DNA of 64,000 nt from Tetrastigma voinierianum. Taxonomy: Eukaryota; Streptophyta; Magnoliopsida; Vitales; Vitaceae. The stretch covers positions 3,155,001 to 3,219,000 of the forward strand of contig JAEQBH010000656.1 in assembly GCA_016808115.1 (NCBI GenBank). Reading direction: 5' to 3'. The notes below the pieces were generated by a model. That model was not told the origin of the DNA and did not search any database. It saw nothing but the letters and a program-made list of their open reading frames with translations. A program made the translations under genes and the position numbers. Shown here piece by piece: positions 32,610 through 42,770 of this stretch (position 1 is the first letter of the stretch; every line of letters starts with the position of its first letter).

Positions 32610-32935
32610 GCCGAGCTCTCGGCTGTGAGAGCTCCCACAAAGGAGGTCACCTCAGCCTCACATGCCTCATGTAAGAGCTCAAGACAAGTGGTCAGCCTAT
32701 GCCTATGTAAGAGCTCTAGCACAAGGAGGTCAGGGCTCATGTACCTCATGCGCAAGAGCTCAAAGACAAGAGGTAAGCTCCATGCAAACATGCAGAGAGC
32801 TCGTACCTACAAAACATGCAGAAGAGCTCAAGACTCGCTCATGCAAGATCTCAAAGACAGGGCCTTCGTAGTGTGAGAGCTCACCACAAACCATGCAGAG
32901 AGCTCACCGACCAAAGAGGTCAAGTTCGGCTAGAT
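32610..32935. repeat. Minisatellite of 'gagctcaaagacaagaggtca' units in element D's LTR
   Basis: At least eight irregular units of about 25-40 bp built on AGAGCTCAAAGACAAGAGGT plus 'catgca'. The matching array in the other LTR (about 40200-40700) is longer, so copy number changed after insertion or between the source LTRs. Confidence 0.68.
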
Positions 32936-34724
32936 GAGCCTGTCCACGCCCCATCCTCCTGCACTTCTTCTAAGTAAAAAGGCCATAACCTCAATGAATC
33001 CGATTTGCGGATTCAAAAGCCTACACTGTTTATCGATGGGGCTAATACCGTATGGAAATGTACAAATTCTCAGATTACCCAACGAAAAAAATCAGTCTGA
33101 AAGTCCGATGTGAAATAACGAAGGTGAGAGAAAACCTTTACCAAATTTTGGCCAACACGTGGAACTGAGTTTGAATTTACAATTTATCTCACATCATATT
33201 TCATATAAATCGGATAAAATTCCAAAGATAAAAAAATCAGTTTTCTACCCGTAATTTTTAAAAATACATAATAAGTCATCTTTGACCTTCTTCTATAACT
33301 AAGGCCCTATGAAGTGCCTTCTCGTGTACTTCCACACCAAATGTTTTCCTATCACGGGTGAAACCTAAGCTCAAAGAGAGAAAGTCTCCCTACAAGGGCT
33401 ACTTCCCCACCTAAGTGCACATGCAATGACATAATCCACAAAATCATTCACACACATTCATATAAAATATGCATATCTCTATGCGAATGTCTATGTCATG
33501 CGCCTCGCTTCCCTTTGTGTCCTTTACTCGACCCCTTTCACACATGCAATTGTTGCTGCATGAGAACTATTTTCAAAACAAAAGCTTTTGTTTTTAAATC
33601 CAATCGGACTACCTCCGAGTATCATAAATACATCATCTCCGGTGAACCCTTTATCGACAACCTCCTGGATAGAGGCCCTTCTACGACAAAACTTCGATAT
33701 AACTCTATCGACAAACCCTCCGAGAGAACTTAATGGACAACCCTCCAAACGATCAAGTATCAATGGGGAACCCTCCGAGTACGATTTTATTCATGCACTC
33801 ATTACACCATTTACGCCGATGTACCCCGCGGTACACATGATACGTCATCAGCAGATAATATCTCATGTTACATGCATACCGAAACTATATTGCACCATAT
33901 CACGCTTCATCTCGCACCATCAATATTACTACATGAGGCATATCAACATCAACATATTCACATAATCGCGATGTTGTCCAAACAAGCAATAATACACAAC
34001 AAGATCATCACATCGATTCACGACAAGAAGAAAATCAATTCCAGAACCTGTAGTTCGAAACTACACAAACACCAACCTGCAATCGATCCTCACCACAATG
34101 AGGCCAACCTGCTTCTTCAACTAGCCCATCACTGTGGCTACACTCCTCATAGCCATGTCAAAATTAAATGAAGATTAACTGCAGTGTGAGAGAACTCCTA
34201 CCCTCTCGGCTTCTAGATCCTCGTCCCACCGTCGTAACTCCCTCCTGCTCTCGTGAAATCAGAACCCGCCGGTCTCTTTCTCCTCTGGCCATTCCCTCCC
34301 CTTTCCCTTTTATTCTCCCCACTCCACCGAACAGATTTTTCTTAGGTTGTGAAGACTTCCCTAGGTGTAGAACACCTCATGCTTCCTTTGACGCTAAGCA
34401 TGCCACATGTCACCATATCCCACTTCCCATCACTATCTTCATGCATGATTTTAAACTCTGACACTTGGCCTACCATCGTGCTAAGTGTCCTTCCTCAAGT
34501 TCCATTACGGCATGCAATCTCTGCCGCATGTCACTTTCTCTCGCTCGCTCCATCTACCTCGAATTACGTAGAAATTCAACGCTTTAATTCAATCAAATTC
34601 ACCGGCGTACTCCAGATTTCATGAGACTTAACTCAACGGGTGATCCGTGTCGCCATCCAAGATCTAGAGAAACCCCAGGTTTTTGCAACCTATATCTATC
34701 AAGTTTTACTTTATCCGGGTCTCA

Positions 34725-34743
34725 TCTCTTCCCTCTCTTTGCA
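34725..34743 (-). promoter_or_regulatory. Polypurine tract of element D
   Basis: On the minus strand the sequence GCAAAGAGAGGGAAGAGA sits directly before the TGAGACC start of the LTR. It fixes the LTR boundary and the minus orientation. Confidence 0.68.
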
Positions 34744-34859
34744 ACTCTCGCCCCAATTCAAGGCACACACATACGGCCAATCACATGCATATGTACGGGC
34801 CATTTACTATCTAATGACTAATCACGACTTCACCCCAAAGAGGAAAGGATATCCGTGCA

Positions 34860-36120
34860 TCGCATCGTGGTTCCCCTGCTGTTCCCATGTTGCCTCCACT
34901 CCTCGTGCTTCTCCACAACACCTTTGCTAGCCTCACAGCTGCGTCGCAAAACCCGCTCCCGGGCGTATCCATAATACGCACTGTCCCTCCCTCGAAGGTC
35001 CGATCCGCATTAATACGTTCACTTCACCCACTACATGAGCTAGATCCGAGGCATCGTGAGCATGAGACATGGAACACCATGGACACCGATAAACTCCGTA
35101 ATGCTAATCGACATGCAACCCGCCCACCCTCTCGGCACTTCAAAGGGCCCAATAAACTCCTGACGATAGCTTCCTTTGCTTCGCCGACCGACAATCCCCT
35201 TTGAATGCTTAGATATGATCACTGCCAACTGAGGTTACGATATTGTCACTCACACGTAATCTCGAGATCGGTACCGGAGAAGCGTCAGATCAACTCACTT
35301 TTTATGGGTGGTCTAAACAAACAGATCCGGTGGCATCACTCACAAAACGAATCACACTTGAACCCCAAACATGGTCGCACTGATTTCCCGCACCATCAGG
35401 TGCGATCTACCAAGGAAAACGCTGCCTTCCCACCACCTGAAATCCAGGATGCATGCCCGCAGTGATGTCCTCTAAAACCTCGTATAGTCCTCTCCGGGAT
35501 CGACCATTTGTCCGTGGGATGAAAAGCTGTGCTCATCATTCATCAATCGGTGGTCCCCATGGCCTCTCCCTCGAAACTCTTCCAAAAGTGTGCCTAACTC
35601 GGGATCCTCATTCGATACATGATGACACGACACTCCACGTTACCTAACACCCTCGATACACAAACTCCGCATAATTCTCTGGTGTAAAGGTCATCCGCAC
35701 GGCTAGGCAATGTGCCGACTTAGTGAGCCGATCCACCTATGACCTACAACGATCATGTCTACGCGATGTTCAGGCTAAGTGAGCCTCACAAGTCCATCAT
35801 GACATGTCTCTCACTTCCACTCCGGGCTTACCCCAATGGTCGGAGAGCCCAAGAGGCCTCCTCGTGCCCGACCCTACTTGTCAAGTACGTGAGACAATCA
35901 CAAACAAAACTCTAATGTCTATTCATCCCACCCAATAATATCAGCGACGGGCATCCGACATCTCGCCGCGCCACCGATGCACCGCGAAACGAGAGCAAAT
36001 GGAACTCCCGAGGATCTCTCAACTCCAACTTCGGGCCAACTAGGGAACCACAACTCCATCCCTCAGACCAAAGACTACCATCAAGCAGTGGATAGCCCAA
36101 CCTTCATCACCCATAATCGA
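34860..36120 (-). pseudogene. Element D integrase remnant
   Basis: Minus-strand segments in order: the zinc-binding region at about 36080-35920 (a 'HPGGTKMYRD...YWW' region is recognisable only in part), a core segment around 35760-35690 matching 'VDRLTKSAHFIPxR', and 'LRACILDF' with 'HGQMVD' (family 'TDGQSERTxQ') at about 35530-35440. The C-terminal part reads 'FIGPFEVPRGWAG' and 'VHGVPC' at 35170-35060, matching the family's 'FxGPFEILxRVG...VHNVFH'. Frame changes occur every 50-100 bp. Plus-strand frames over this region (34168-35647) are shadows. Confidence 0.75.
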
Positions 36121-36289
36121 CCCGCACTCTCGCCCCGATGGACACTCACTGCGGTCCCACCCTCGAGAGACTCAATCACCTTGCTCGCAGGGAAGGCGAG
36201 CTAATTAAACTCCCATAACACTCGAGCCTACCAGATCAGAGCTCCAAATTGTCCCATAGTTTTGAGCATCCGCCACTCCCAGGAAGCTA

Positions 36290-36740
36290 TACTAGCCAAT
36301 GCTCCCCGTGGATTCGATCGAAAGTGATCAGCCACTACATTTTCTTACTGTGATGGTAATGCAAAGTGAAGTCATAACTCTCTAGAATCTCCATCCATCC
36401 GCTTGCCTCATATTGAGGTCCCGCCTCAGATAATATACTTTACTTTTGTGGTATGTGGAGTACACCTTTAACTCCACGTCAGATAAGCAGCGGCGCCAAA
36501 TCTTCAAGGCGCAAGACAATGGCTGCCAACTCCATGTCACGTGTAGGATAATTCCTCGCCTGATTCTTCAAATGTCGAACCATAAGCCCCGGATCGCATC
36601 AAACACATCCTACCATTCTTTGAAGCATCATGCGACACTCGAGTACTCTCATCCCTTCCGGACTGCTGCACAGTATCAAGTAAGCCTCAGAGCCAACTCG
36701 AATGCCTCACAAACATCGACTTAACTCCTCGACCTCCTCC
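36290..36740 (-). pseudogene. Element D RNase H remnant
   Basis: The minus strand near 36545-36400 reads 'HDMELAAIVLRLEDLAPL' in one frame and 'LKIWRRYL', 'YHKSKVYYLRRDLNMRQ' in another. These match the family's 'LELAAVVFALKIWRHYLYG...TDHKSLKYLxxQKDLNMRQRRW'. The first Asp-containing segment is scrambled. Confidence 0.8.
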
Positions 36741-37560
36741 GGTCAACTTAGTCACAGGTGCCACTAGCCGAGAAACCCTCACTGGACCTCCCGTAATATC
36801 CGCACCAATCCCAAGAAACGCGTATCTCAAAAGACGACTCGCCTCCCAACTCATAATAGCTTCCAACCTTCTCAGGTCTATTGACACACTGAAGCCGACA
36901 CGACGTGTCCTGTGAATCTCACTTTTTAAGCCAAAATTCACACTTGGCCGAATTTGGTATACAATCGATGGCGTCCCTCAGTGGTCCTGGAGAACGACCT
37001 CAAGTGATCTCATGATCCTCACTGGAGTGTATCAAAATATCGCCCACGAAACTACCGCCACAAACCGATCTGCAGGCGAAGACCCTATGCATGAGATCCA
37101 TGAATGCCACCGTGCATTCGCTAATTCAAGGGCATCGTTGAACTCGAAATGCTCCATACCGCGCCCCGAACGCCGTCTGAGTGGATATCCGCTCCCTAAT
37201 CCTCAACTAATGGTACCGTATGAGATTCATCTCAGAGTACACCCGCCCCTCCCAACCGATCAAACAAATCATCAATCCTCAGCGATACCGAACATCTTGA
37301 TCGTCACCCCGTTTAATCGTCTGTGAGTCAATGGCCAATCGAAGGGTCTTATCCTTTCTCTTAGCAAATGAACCGAGAGCGCCTCAAGGTGAAGTTCCTG
37401 GCCTAATGAAACCCTTGTCCAATAATTCTCAGATTCGACCTCGAAGCTCGTTAACTCAATCGGCGCCATCCATGAGGAGTCATAGAAATAGGCGACATAC
37501 CAAAGGGTGTAGCCTAAATGACAAAGTCTACATCCTCTAGGAGGTAATCCCGTAACTCGC
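36740..37560 (-). pseudogene. Element D reverse transcriptase remnant
   Basis: The minus frame 37811-37272 has 'MAPIELTSFEVE' (family 'MAPAELKELKxQ') and 'RRLNGVTIKM' (family 'YRxLNKVTIKN'). The catalytic box lies at 37050-37039 and reads F-V-G-D instead of F-[IV]-D-D, followed by 'ILIHSSEDHE'. The thumb appears as 'LRRLEAIMSWE' and 'SRLVAPVTKLT' in the frame 36941-36687. The first catalytic Asp is lost, so the enzyme would be dead even with frames repaired. Confidence 0.85.
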
Positions 37561-37849
37561 TTCTGGGAAAACATCCTCAAACTCATACCACCCGAGGTAG
37601 ACTTAAAGCCCCACCCCGCTCGCCCTCCAAGGTAAGGCTTACTGTACCCAACCATTAACTCCGTCTCCTTGCCATCTAGAATCATACACGGCCCGAGGTA
37701 AAGCATCATGCTTATCCTCTTGAAATGTAATACGAATACCATCCTATGTGTAGGCAAGAATCCTCCATGATCTACAATCAATGACGAATTCGATGTGTCA
37801 CAACTAACCATGCTAAGAATGACATCAAAGTCCCGATATGTCCATCAAT

Positions 37850-38045
37850 TCAAGATCCATCGTGAGTGGTAAATCCCGTAGATCTCTAACTCAATTCTCG
37901 ACATAACTTATCAATCCTCACCCTAACTCCTAGGAGAAACTCTACATGTAGCGGATTTTCCAAGGATTCAACCTTAAGCCCCAAAATATCTACACAAGAT
38001 GCAAAGAATAAAAGAATGAGACGACTCAGAATCAAACACAATACT
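37850..38045 (-). pseudogene. Element D aspartic protease remnant
   Basis: The minus strand reads 'SIVFDSESSHSFI' with the catalytic Asp codon at 38033-38031 and D-S-E in place of D-S-G. After a frame change it continues 'LGLKVESLENPLHV' and 'LGVRVRIDKLCREL' (37988-37886). This is the standard chromovirus retropepsin order up to about half its length. The rest is not readable. Confidence 0.82.
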
Positions 38046-38194
38046 TGCCCATAGCGCAAGCACAGAAACATACCTCAGATAATCGACTTGACTGGGTGGG
38101 TCTGGCCCCGTGGTGTAACGGTAAACACACCGGGTCCCGGTCCCGACCGTGGTCCCCCCGCCCTCGACCTCGACCCACGCTCCGCCTCTCCGGC

Positions 38195-38400
38195 CTATCC
38201 GCGAAACAACCGTGCCCGCGGTCGCACTGGGACTGGAGGCGTTCCCGGCTCCATGCTTAGGTAAGCATGAACATAATCGTGGTCTCGAGTGTGTCCCATT
38301 GATGACTGGGACTGAGGTGTCCCATGACTCTGGGATCCTTGCCTCTGTGGGCAATTCCATCTCATATGTCCAGGTTGATGGCAATGATAACATGTCAATG
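38195..38400 (-). pseudogene. Element D gag zinc knuckle
   Basis: The minus frame 38398-38195 opens with 'CYHCHQPGHMRWNC', a perfect C-X2-C-X4-H-X4-C knuckle at 38392-38351, followed by a Ser/Gln/His-rich tail typical of the gag-protease linker. The knuckle packages element RNA. It is one of the few intact functional motifs in D. Confidence 0.88.
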
Positions 38401-38559
38401 GCCCCGACCGGGCTAGGAGCCCCGATCCGGGCTTCTCGCCTCAGCCACCGCCCGCCCTAAAACCTCGGAATGTGGTCCTTTCTTTATTTCCCGAGCCTGA
38501 AGAAGGCCGACCCCTCCTTCAATTTTTTATCACTGCAAGACCAGATCGAACGCTCCCGG

Positions 38560-39020
38560 CATCATCTATCTCTCTCTATGGCCAGTCGTCCCGACCATAG
38601 TATCTATGTCTCTGCGTGAGAAGTCCCACAATCTTGCCCCGGATGGACAACTTCAAACCATCCTCAAACTTCCTCACCTTAGCCATGTCTGAGGCCACAT
38701 AATCATCCCCTAATACTCTATAAACTTAGCCACGAACTCGAGTACTATCATTGTCCCCTGTTTCAACTCAAGGAACTCTGGCAGACGCCCAGCGCATGTC
38801 GGGAAACCCCACCCACAAGAGCCTCTCTAAACTCCTCCCACGTCATTGCTCCAAACTCTTGAGGCTTTAACCCACCCCACCATACCCTTCCTAGACTCAC
38901 CCCAGCTTAAAAATGTACATTCCACTTTCAACGTCGGAGGTAATCTCATAGCCCAAAACCCTCAACCCTCATTTAACCAATGGTCCGCCACCATCTGGTC
39001 CCCTCCCTAAATGCCGGAGG
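38560..39020 (-). pseudogene. Element D gag core remnant
   Basis: Minus-strand codons near 38800-38650 read 'EFLELKQGTMIVLEFVAKF', 'DMAKVRKFEDGLK' and 'IRGKIV', matching the chromovirus gag core 'EFLxLxQGxMSVxEYExKFxEL...KxRKFExGLRPEIRxxL'. Upstream toward 39000 'ADHWL' resembles 'AxDWL'. Frames shift at least twice. Confidence 0.8.
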
Positions 39021-39198
39021 ATGATGTGCCATAAACCGCTAGAGGCGTCTGCCCTCTATCCCCTAACTGCACCATCCTATGCAATGGTAGCAACAGTAAT
39101 CACGGCCTCTACAAAGGCCTACCGATCAAAAAATGTGGTGTGCCCCATGGCAACCCCTACGTCCCCTTTCTTGACTTGCCATCTACATATATCAATAG

Positions 39199-39199
<1 letters not shown>

Positions 39200-39273
<74 letters not shown>
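39200..39273. repeat. AT dinucleotide run followed by T run
   Basis: About 22 AT repeats (39200-39244) run into about 30 T (39244-39273). Lies in the leader of element D, between LTR and gag. A simple repeat. Confidence 0.95.
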
Positions 39274-39511
39274 CCCAAACCCCTAAGGTTAACTTCTCAC
39301 CCTAGTGTCTAACACATTTCGATAATATTCACCAAGCATATAATCTGCATAATATATATAATATCATGCGATAATTTATCAAATGTACAATGGATGCATT
39401 GATCTAAAACCTATTTCCATTTAGCCCAAGGTAATCGTACCTAAATTTTCCGATTAATTTAATCAAGCATTATTAGTATCAAGTGTTCAACACTAGGTAT
39501 TTATAAACCTA

Positions 39512-39524
39512 GGCTCGATAATAA
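39512..39524 (-). promoter_or_regulatory. Possible primer-binding site of element D
   Basis: On the minus strand TTATTATCGAGCC lies a few bases after the LTR end and resembles the initiator-Met PBS TGGTATCAGAGCC. Match is partial and the spacing slightly long. Confidence 0.4.
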
Positions 39525-39529
39525 GTCAG

Positions 39530-42485
39530 TGACACCCTAAATTCCTGGTCCTCTTTTGTCTGGCTGTGCAACCTTCAAATGTTTCATTTAATAGCCCTAT
39601 TCACGATACTTACGTGTCATTCAATTATTAAGCAATGACATAATGTACCATCCTATCTAAGACTCTGTCTAGTAAATTTAGTTCAATGATCACCTTCAGA
39701 TGCTATGTGAGCACCAAATGCCATCCTCAGGCATATGGTTAGATCTCAGACTATGAGCTCTTCCTCACAGAGTCCAAGAACATGCAAAATGTGACTTTGA
39801 CGAGGAAGCTATGGTCATCCGGTTGCCATTGCTCGAGCTCATTCCTAGACGAGGTCACCACAAAGGATGTCAGCCTCGGCCGTATGAGATCGGCCTGGCT
39901 ATATTTGAGCACTAAATGCCATCCAAAATCATAGTAGTCTCAGACTTCAGACTCGCACATCTGGTCGACAGAAGACGCAGGTGAAGTTATGGTCATCCGG
40001 GTTGGCGCCTTCATACGAGCAAAGAACTTACGCGCGCGTAACTCGATAAGCACCACTGTCTTTCATCTTTTTCGAACACAATATGAACTAAGATTATATT
40101 GAGCCATATATAGATGGATTATAGACTCAAAGGGCTTCCGTGAGAGTCTGCTTAACGCAGGGAGCCGTACTCGGACGAAAGTTGCATCGTCCGGGTTGGC
40201 ACAAATCGAAGCCATGTCCCGCCGAGCCTGGCCAAGAGAGCCCTACCAAGGAGGCTCGGCTCACCACACAAATTTCATGTGCAAGAGCTCAAAGACAAAG
40301 TGGTCGCCCATGCAAGAGCTCAGCACAAGAGGTCACCAAAGACAAGAGGTCACCCACAGCTCATGCATGAGCTCAACACAAAGAGGTCACCCTACTGAGC
40401 TCCATGCGTATGAGCTCAAGATTAAGAGGTCACCATGCACCATGCAGAAAGAGCTCAAGACAAGAGGTCAGCCTCATGCACCATGTAGGAGAGCTCGGAA
40501 GACAAATGCCTCATGCAGAGCTCAAATTACTACCATGCGTGAGAGCCTGCAAGATTGCTCATACTCGGGAGAGCTCACCATGTACCATGCGTAAGAGCTC
40601 AAAGATCGCCTGCGCAAGAGTCTAAAGACAACTCATGTAGGAGAGCTCAGCCACAGCTCATGCAGGAGAGCTCCGCCTGGACTCAAAGAGGCTGTTCGCA
40701 GATGAGCTCGTCCACAAATTTCATCCTCCGCACCGTCGCGGCAAAAAGGCCACCCCAATGTAGGAGGTCCGATTCAGGATTCAAAGCCTGCACTGCTTCT
40801 TAATACGAGGGCTACAATATACCAGAAGGAAATAAAGGATTTCCTTTCTGCCCAATGAAAATCAGTCTTAAAGTCCGATGAGTAATAAAAAAGGTGAGAG
40901 AAAACCTTACCAAATTTTATTAAACGTGGTGAACTGAGTCACCATAAATTTATCTCACAATTACATTTGATAGAACCTGATAAAAGTCCAAGATATAAAA
41001 AAATCGCCTTCTACCTAGACTTTGCATAAAAATACATAACGCCATCCTTCTTGACCTTCTCCTCAACTAAGGCCCCATGAAGTGTCTTCTCTTTGGTGTA
41101 CCTCCAAGAGATCAAATGTTTTTCCACAACGTAAGTGAGCTTATGCCCGTGAGAGAAAGTATCCTACAAGGGCTACTCCTCACCTGGCGCACATGCAATG
41201 ACATAATCCACAAATCATTCACACATTCACATAAAAATATGATATCTCTATGAATGTCTAAGTGTCATGCCCCGCTTCCCGAGTCCCTATCAATTTCATA
41301 CATGCAACGCCGCGTATGAGAACCGCTTTCAAAACAAAGCTTTTGTTTTTAAACTAATCGACCACCTCCGAGTATCAAACCATTGACCATCTCCCGAGAA
41401 CCCTTTTATTGACAACCCTCCGATGTAGAGTCTACTGGACAAACCTTCATATAATTTATCGATAACCTCGATATAATTTATCGGGATACAACCCTCCAAA
41501 CCATCAAGCATCGGGGAACCCTCCGAGTACCCATTTTATTCATGCACTCACACTTGATTTACGCGATGTACCCGTGCACATGCGATGATAATGCCATTGC
41601 ATAATATCTCATGTTACATGCATACTGAAAACTACATGCAACAGTTATATTCATGCTTCATCTCAAGCATCATTTTAATATATCAAGCATGAGTATATCA
41701 ACATCAATATTCACACAATCTGCATGTTATTCAAACAAGCAATAACACACAACAAGATCATCAATACTGACCACGACAAGAAAGAAAATCAGCTTCCCAG
41801 AATCGGTGAGTTCCTGAAACTACACAAACACGAACCTAAAATCGTCCCCACCAACAGCTTATGTCAAATCGTTTTTTTGAACCAGCCCATCAATTAGGCT
41901 ACACCTCATAGCTGGGCAAGCCATGGCTCTGAAAATGAAGATTAACCAAAGTAGGAGAGAACCCCTACCTCTTGAAGCGTAGGATCCGCTTCACCGTCGC
42001 AACTCCCTCATTCAGAAATCGGAGAACCGCCGGTTCTTTTTTCTCCTTCATCTCTCTTCCTTTTCCTTTTTATTCTCCCATTCCACCTAACATATTTTCT
42101 TAGGTGGAGAAGACTTCTCAGGTGTAGAACACTCTCGGAGAAGACTTCCCTAGGTGTGAACATCATAGCTATACAGCCTTCAAGCATGCCACATGTACCA
42201 TATCACTTCCTTATCACTATCTTTCTTATGATTTAAACTTGACACTTGGCCTCCACTAATGTATACGTGTCTTCTGGCTACCATGGCATACGATCATATT
42301 TTAGTGTCACTTTCTCGTTCGTCCATTTACCTCGAAATGTCATTGAAATTCCGATTGTTTGAATTCGAGTCTCTTTGTGTACCTAGATTTCGAGAGACGA
42401 ACTCAACGGTGTGATCTGTATCGTCATCCGAGATCTAGAGAAATTCCCAGGTTTACCTTTGTATATCAATTTGCTATCAGAGTCA
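39530..42485 (-). repeat. 5' LTR of element D (element orientation)
   Basis: About 2.96 kb. It pairs with 31887-34724. It carries the same three-unit block (39718-40195) and a longer 'gagctcaaagacaagaggtca' array (40200-40700). Its plus-strand left end TGACACCCTAAATTCC is the complement of an LTR end GGAATTTAGGGTGTCA. Confidence 0.85.
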
Positions 42486-42770
42486 CAGCTATGATAGTGC
42501 AGAATCTCTGAAAGATAAAACAAAAAATGGCATGATTAGCAGGTCGAGAGGAATTCAAGGCGAGATCGGATCTTTGTTATTCAACTACGAGACTAAAACT
42601 CTTTCAGAAGGCAGAAAGTCAGTGATTGAATGCATATACAGTAGTCTCAAGCACACAATTCGAGGCAGTGACACTTAGAACCAGCGATCATGAGGAATTC
42701 AAAGGGTTCAATGGTCGAGATTAAAGCCTACCTTGGGAGATACAAATGGAAGAATGACTCTTAGTTCTGA
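42486..42770 (+). pseudogene. Element A integrase remnant, last part
   Basis: Starting at 42490 the plus strand reads 'YDSAESLKDKTK', the direct continuation of the integrase C-terminal region cut at 31886. Next come 'RLKLF' near 42590 (family 'NSRLKLFPGKLKSRW'), 'EAVTLRTSDHEEFK' near 42660-42705 and a 'KPYLGEIQMEE'-like end near 42725-42755. Shortly after, 'aagcggctttgtgggagagcccaatcc' (42823-42849) resembles the conserved 'AAGCGCTTxxTGGGAGGCAACCC' that follows pol in Athila/Tat elements. Confidence 0.85.

Larger units (their letters stand above)
31887..34724 (-). repeat. 3' LTR of element D (element orientation)
   Basis: About 2.84 kb. Matches 39530-42485 in order, including 'caccc.aaattcc.ggtcct' at the left end, the 'agagctcaaagacaagaggtca' array, 'caatgacataatccacaaa' (33427 against 41199) and 'agatctagagaaa.ccccaggttt' at the right end. 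On the minus strand it starts TGAGACCCGG next to the PPT and ends in CA. A TATA-like AGAATAAAAGGGAAAGG on the minus strand near 34300-34318 recurs near 42065. Confidence 0.85.
31887..42485 (-). mobile_element. Element D: minus-strand chromovirus-like Ty3 retrotransposon
   Basis: Two long LTRs (31887-34724 and 39530-42485) enclose 4.8 kb of internal sequence. The minus strand reads PBS-like, gag, CCHC zinc knuckle, protease, RT, RNase H, integrase and PPT in that order, which is a complete chromovirus gene order. Long LTRs suggest the Tekay/Del group. The target was the integrase of element A. Left flank AAGCC (31882-31886) and right flank CAGC (42486-42489) look like a decayed target duplication. 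Every domain is recognisable but all frames are broken. Confidence 0.88.

Noticed and set aside
34168..35650. Series of plus-strand open frames of 64-105 codons
   Set aside because: They lie over the minus-strand integrase and LTR of element D and show no domain of their own. They are shadows of the real coding strand.
38098..38130. 'gtggtgtaacggtaaacac' looked like a tRNA A-box region
   Set aside because: No anticodon stem, B-box or acceptor pairing follows, and the sequence lies in the gag/protease linker of element D on the minus strand.
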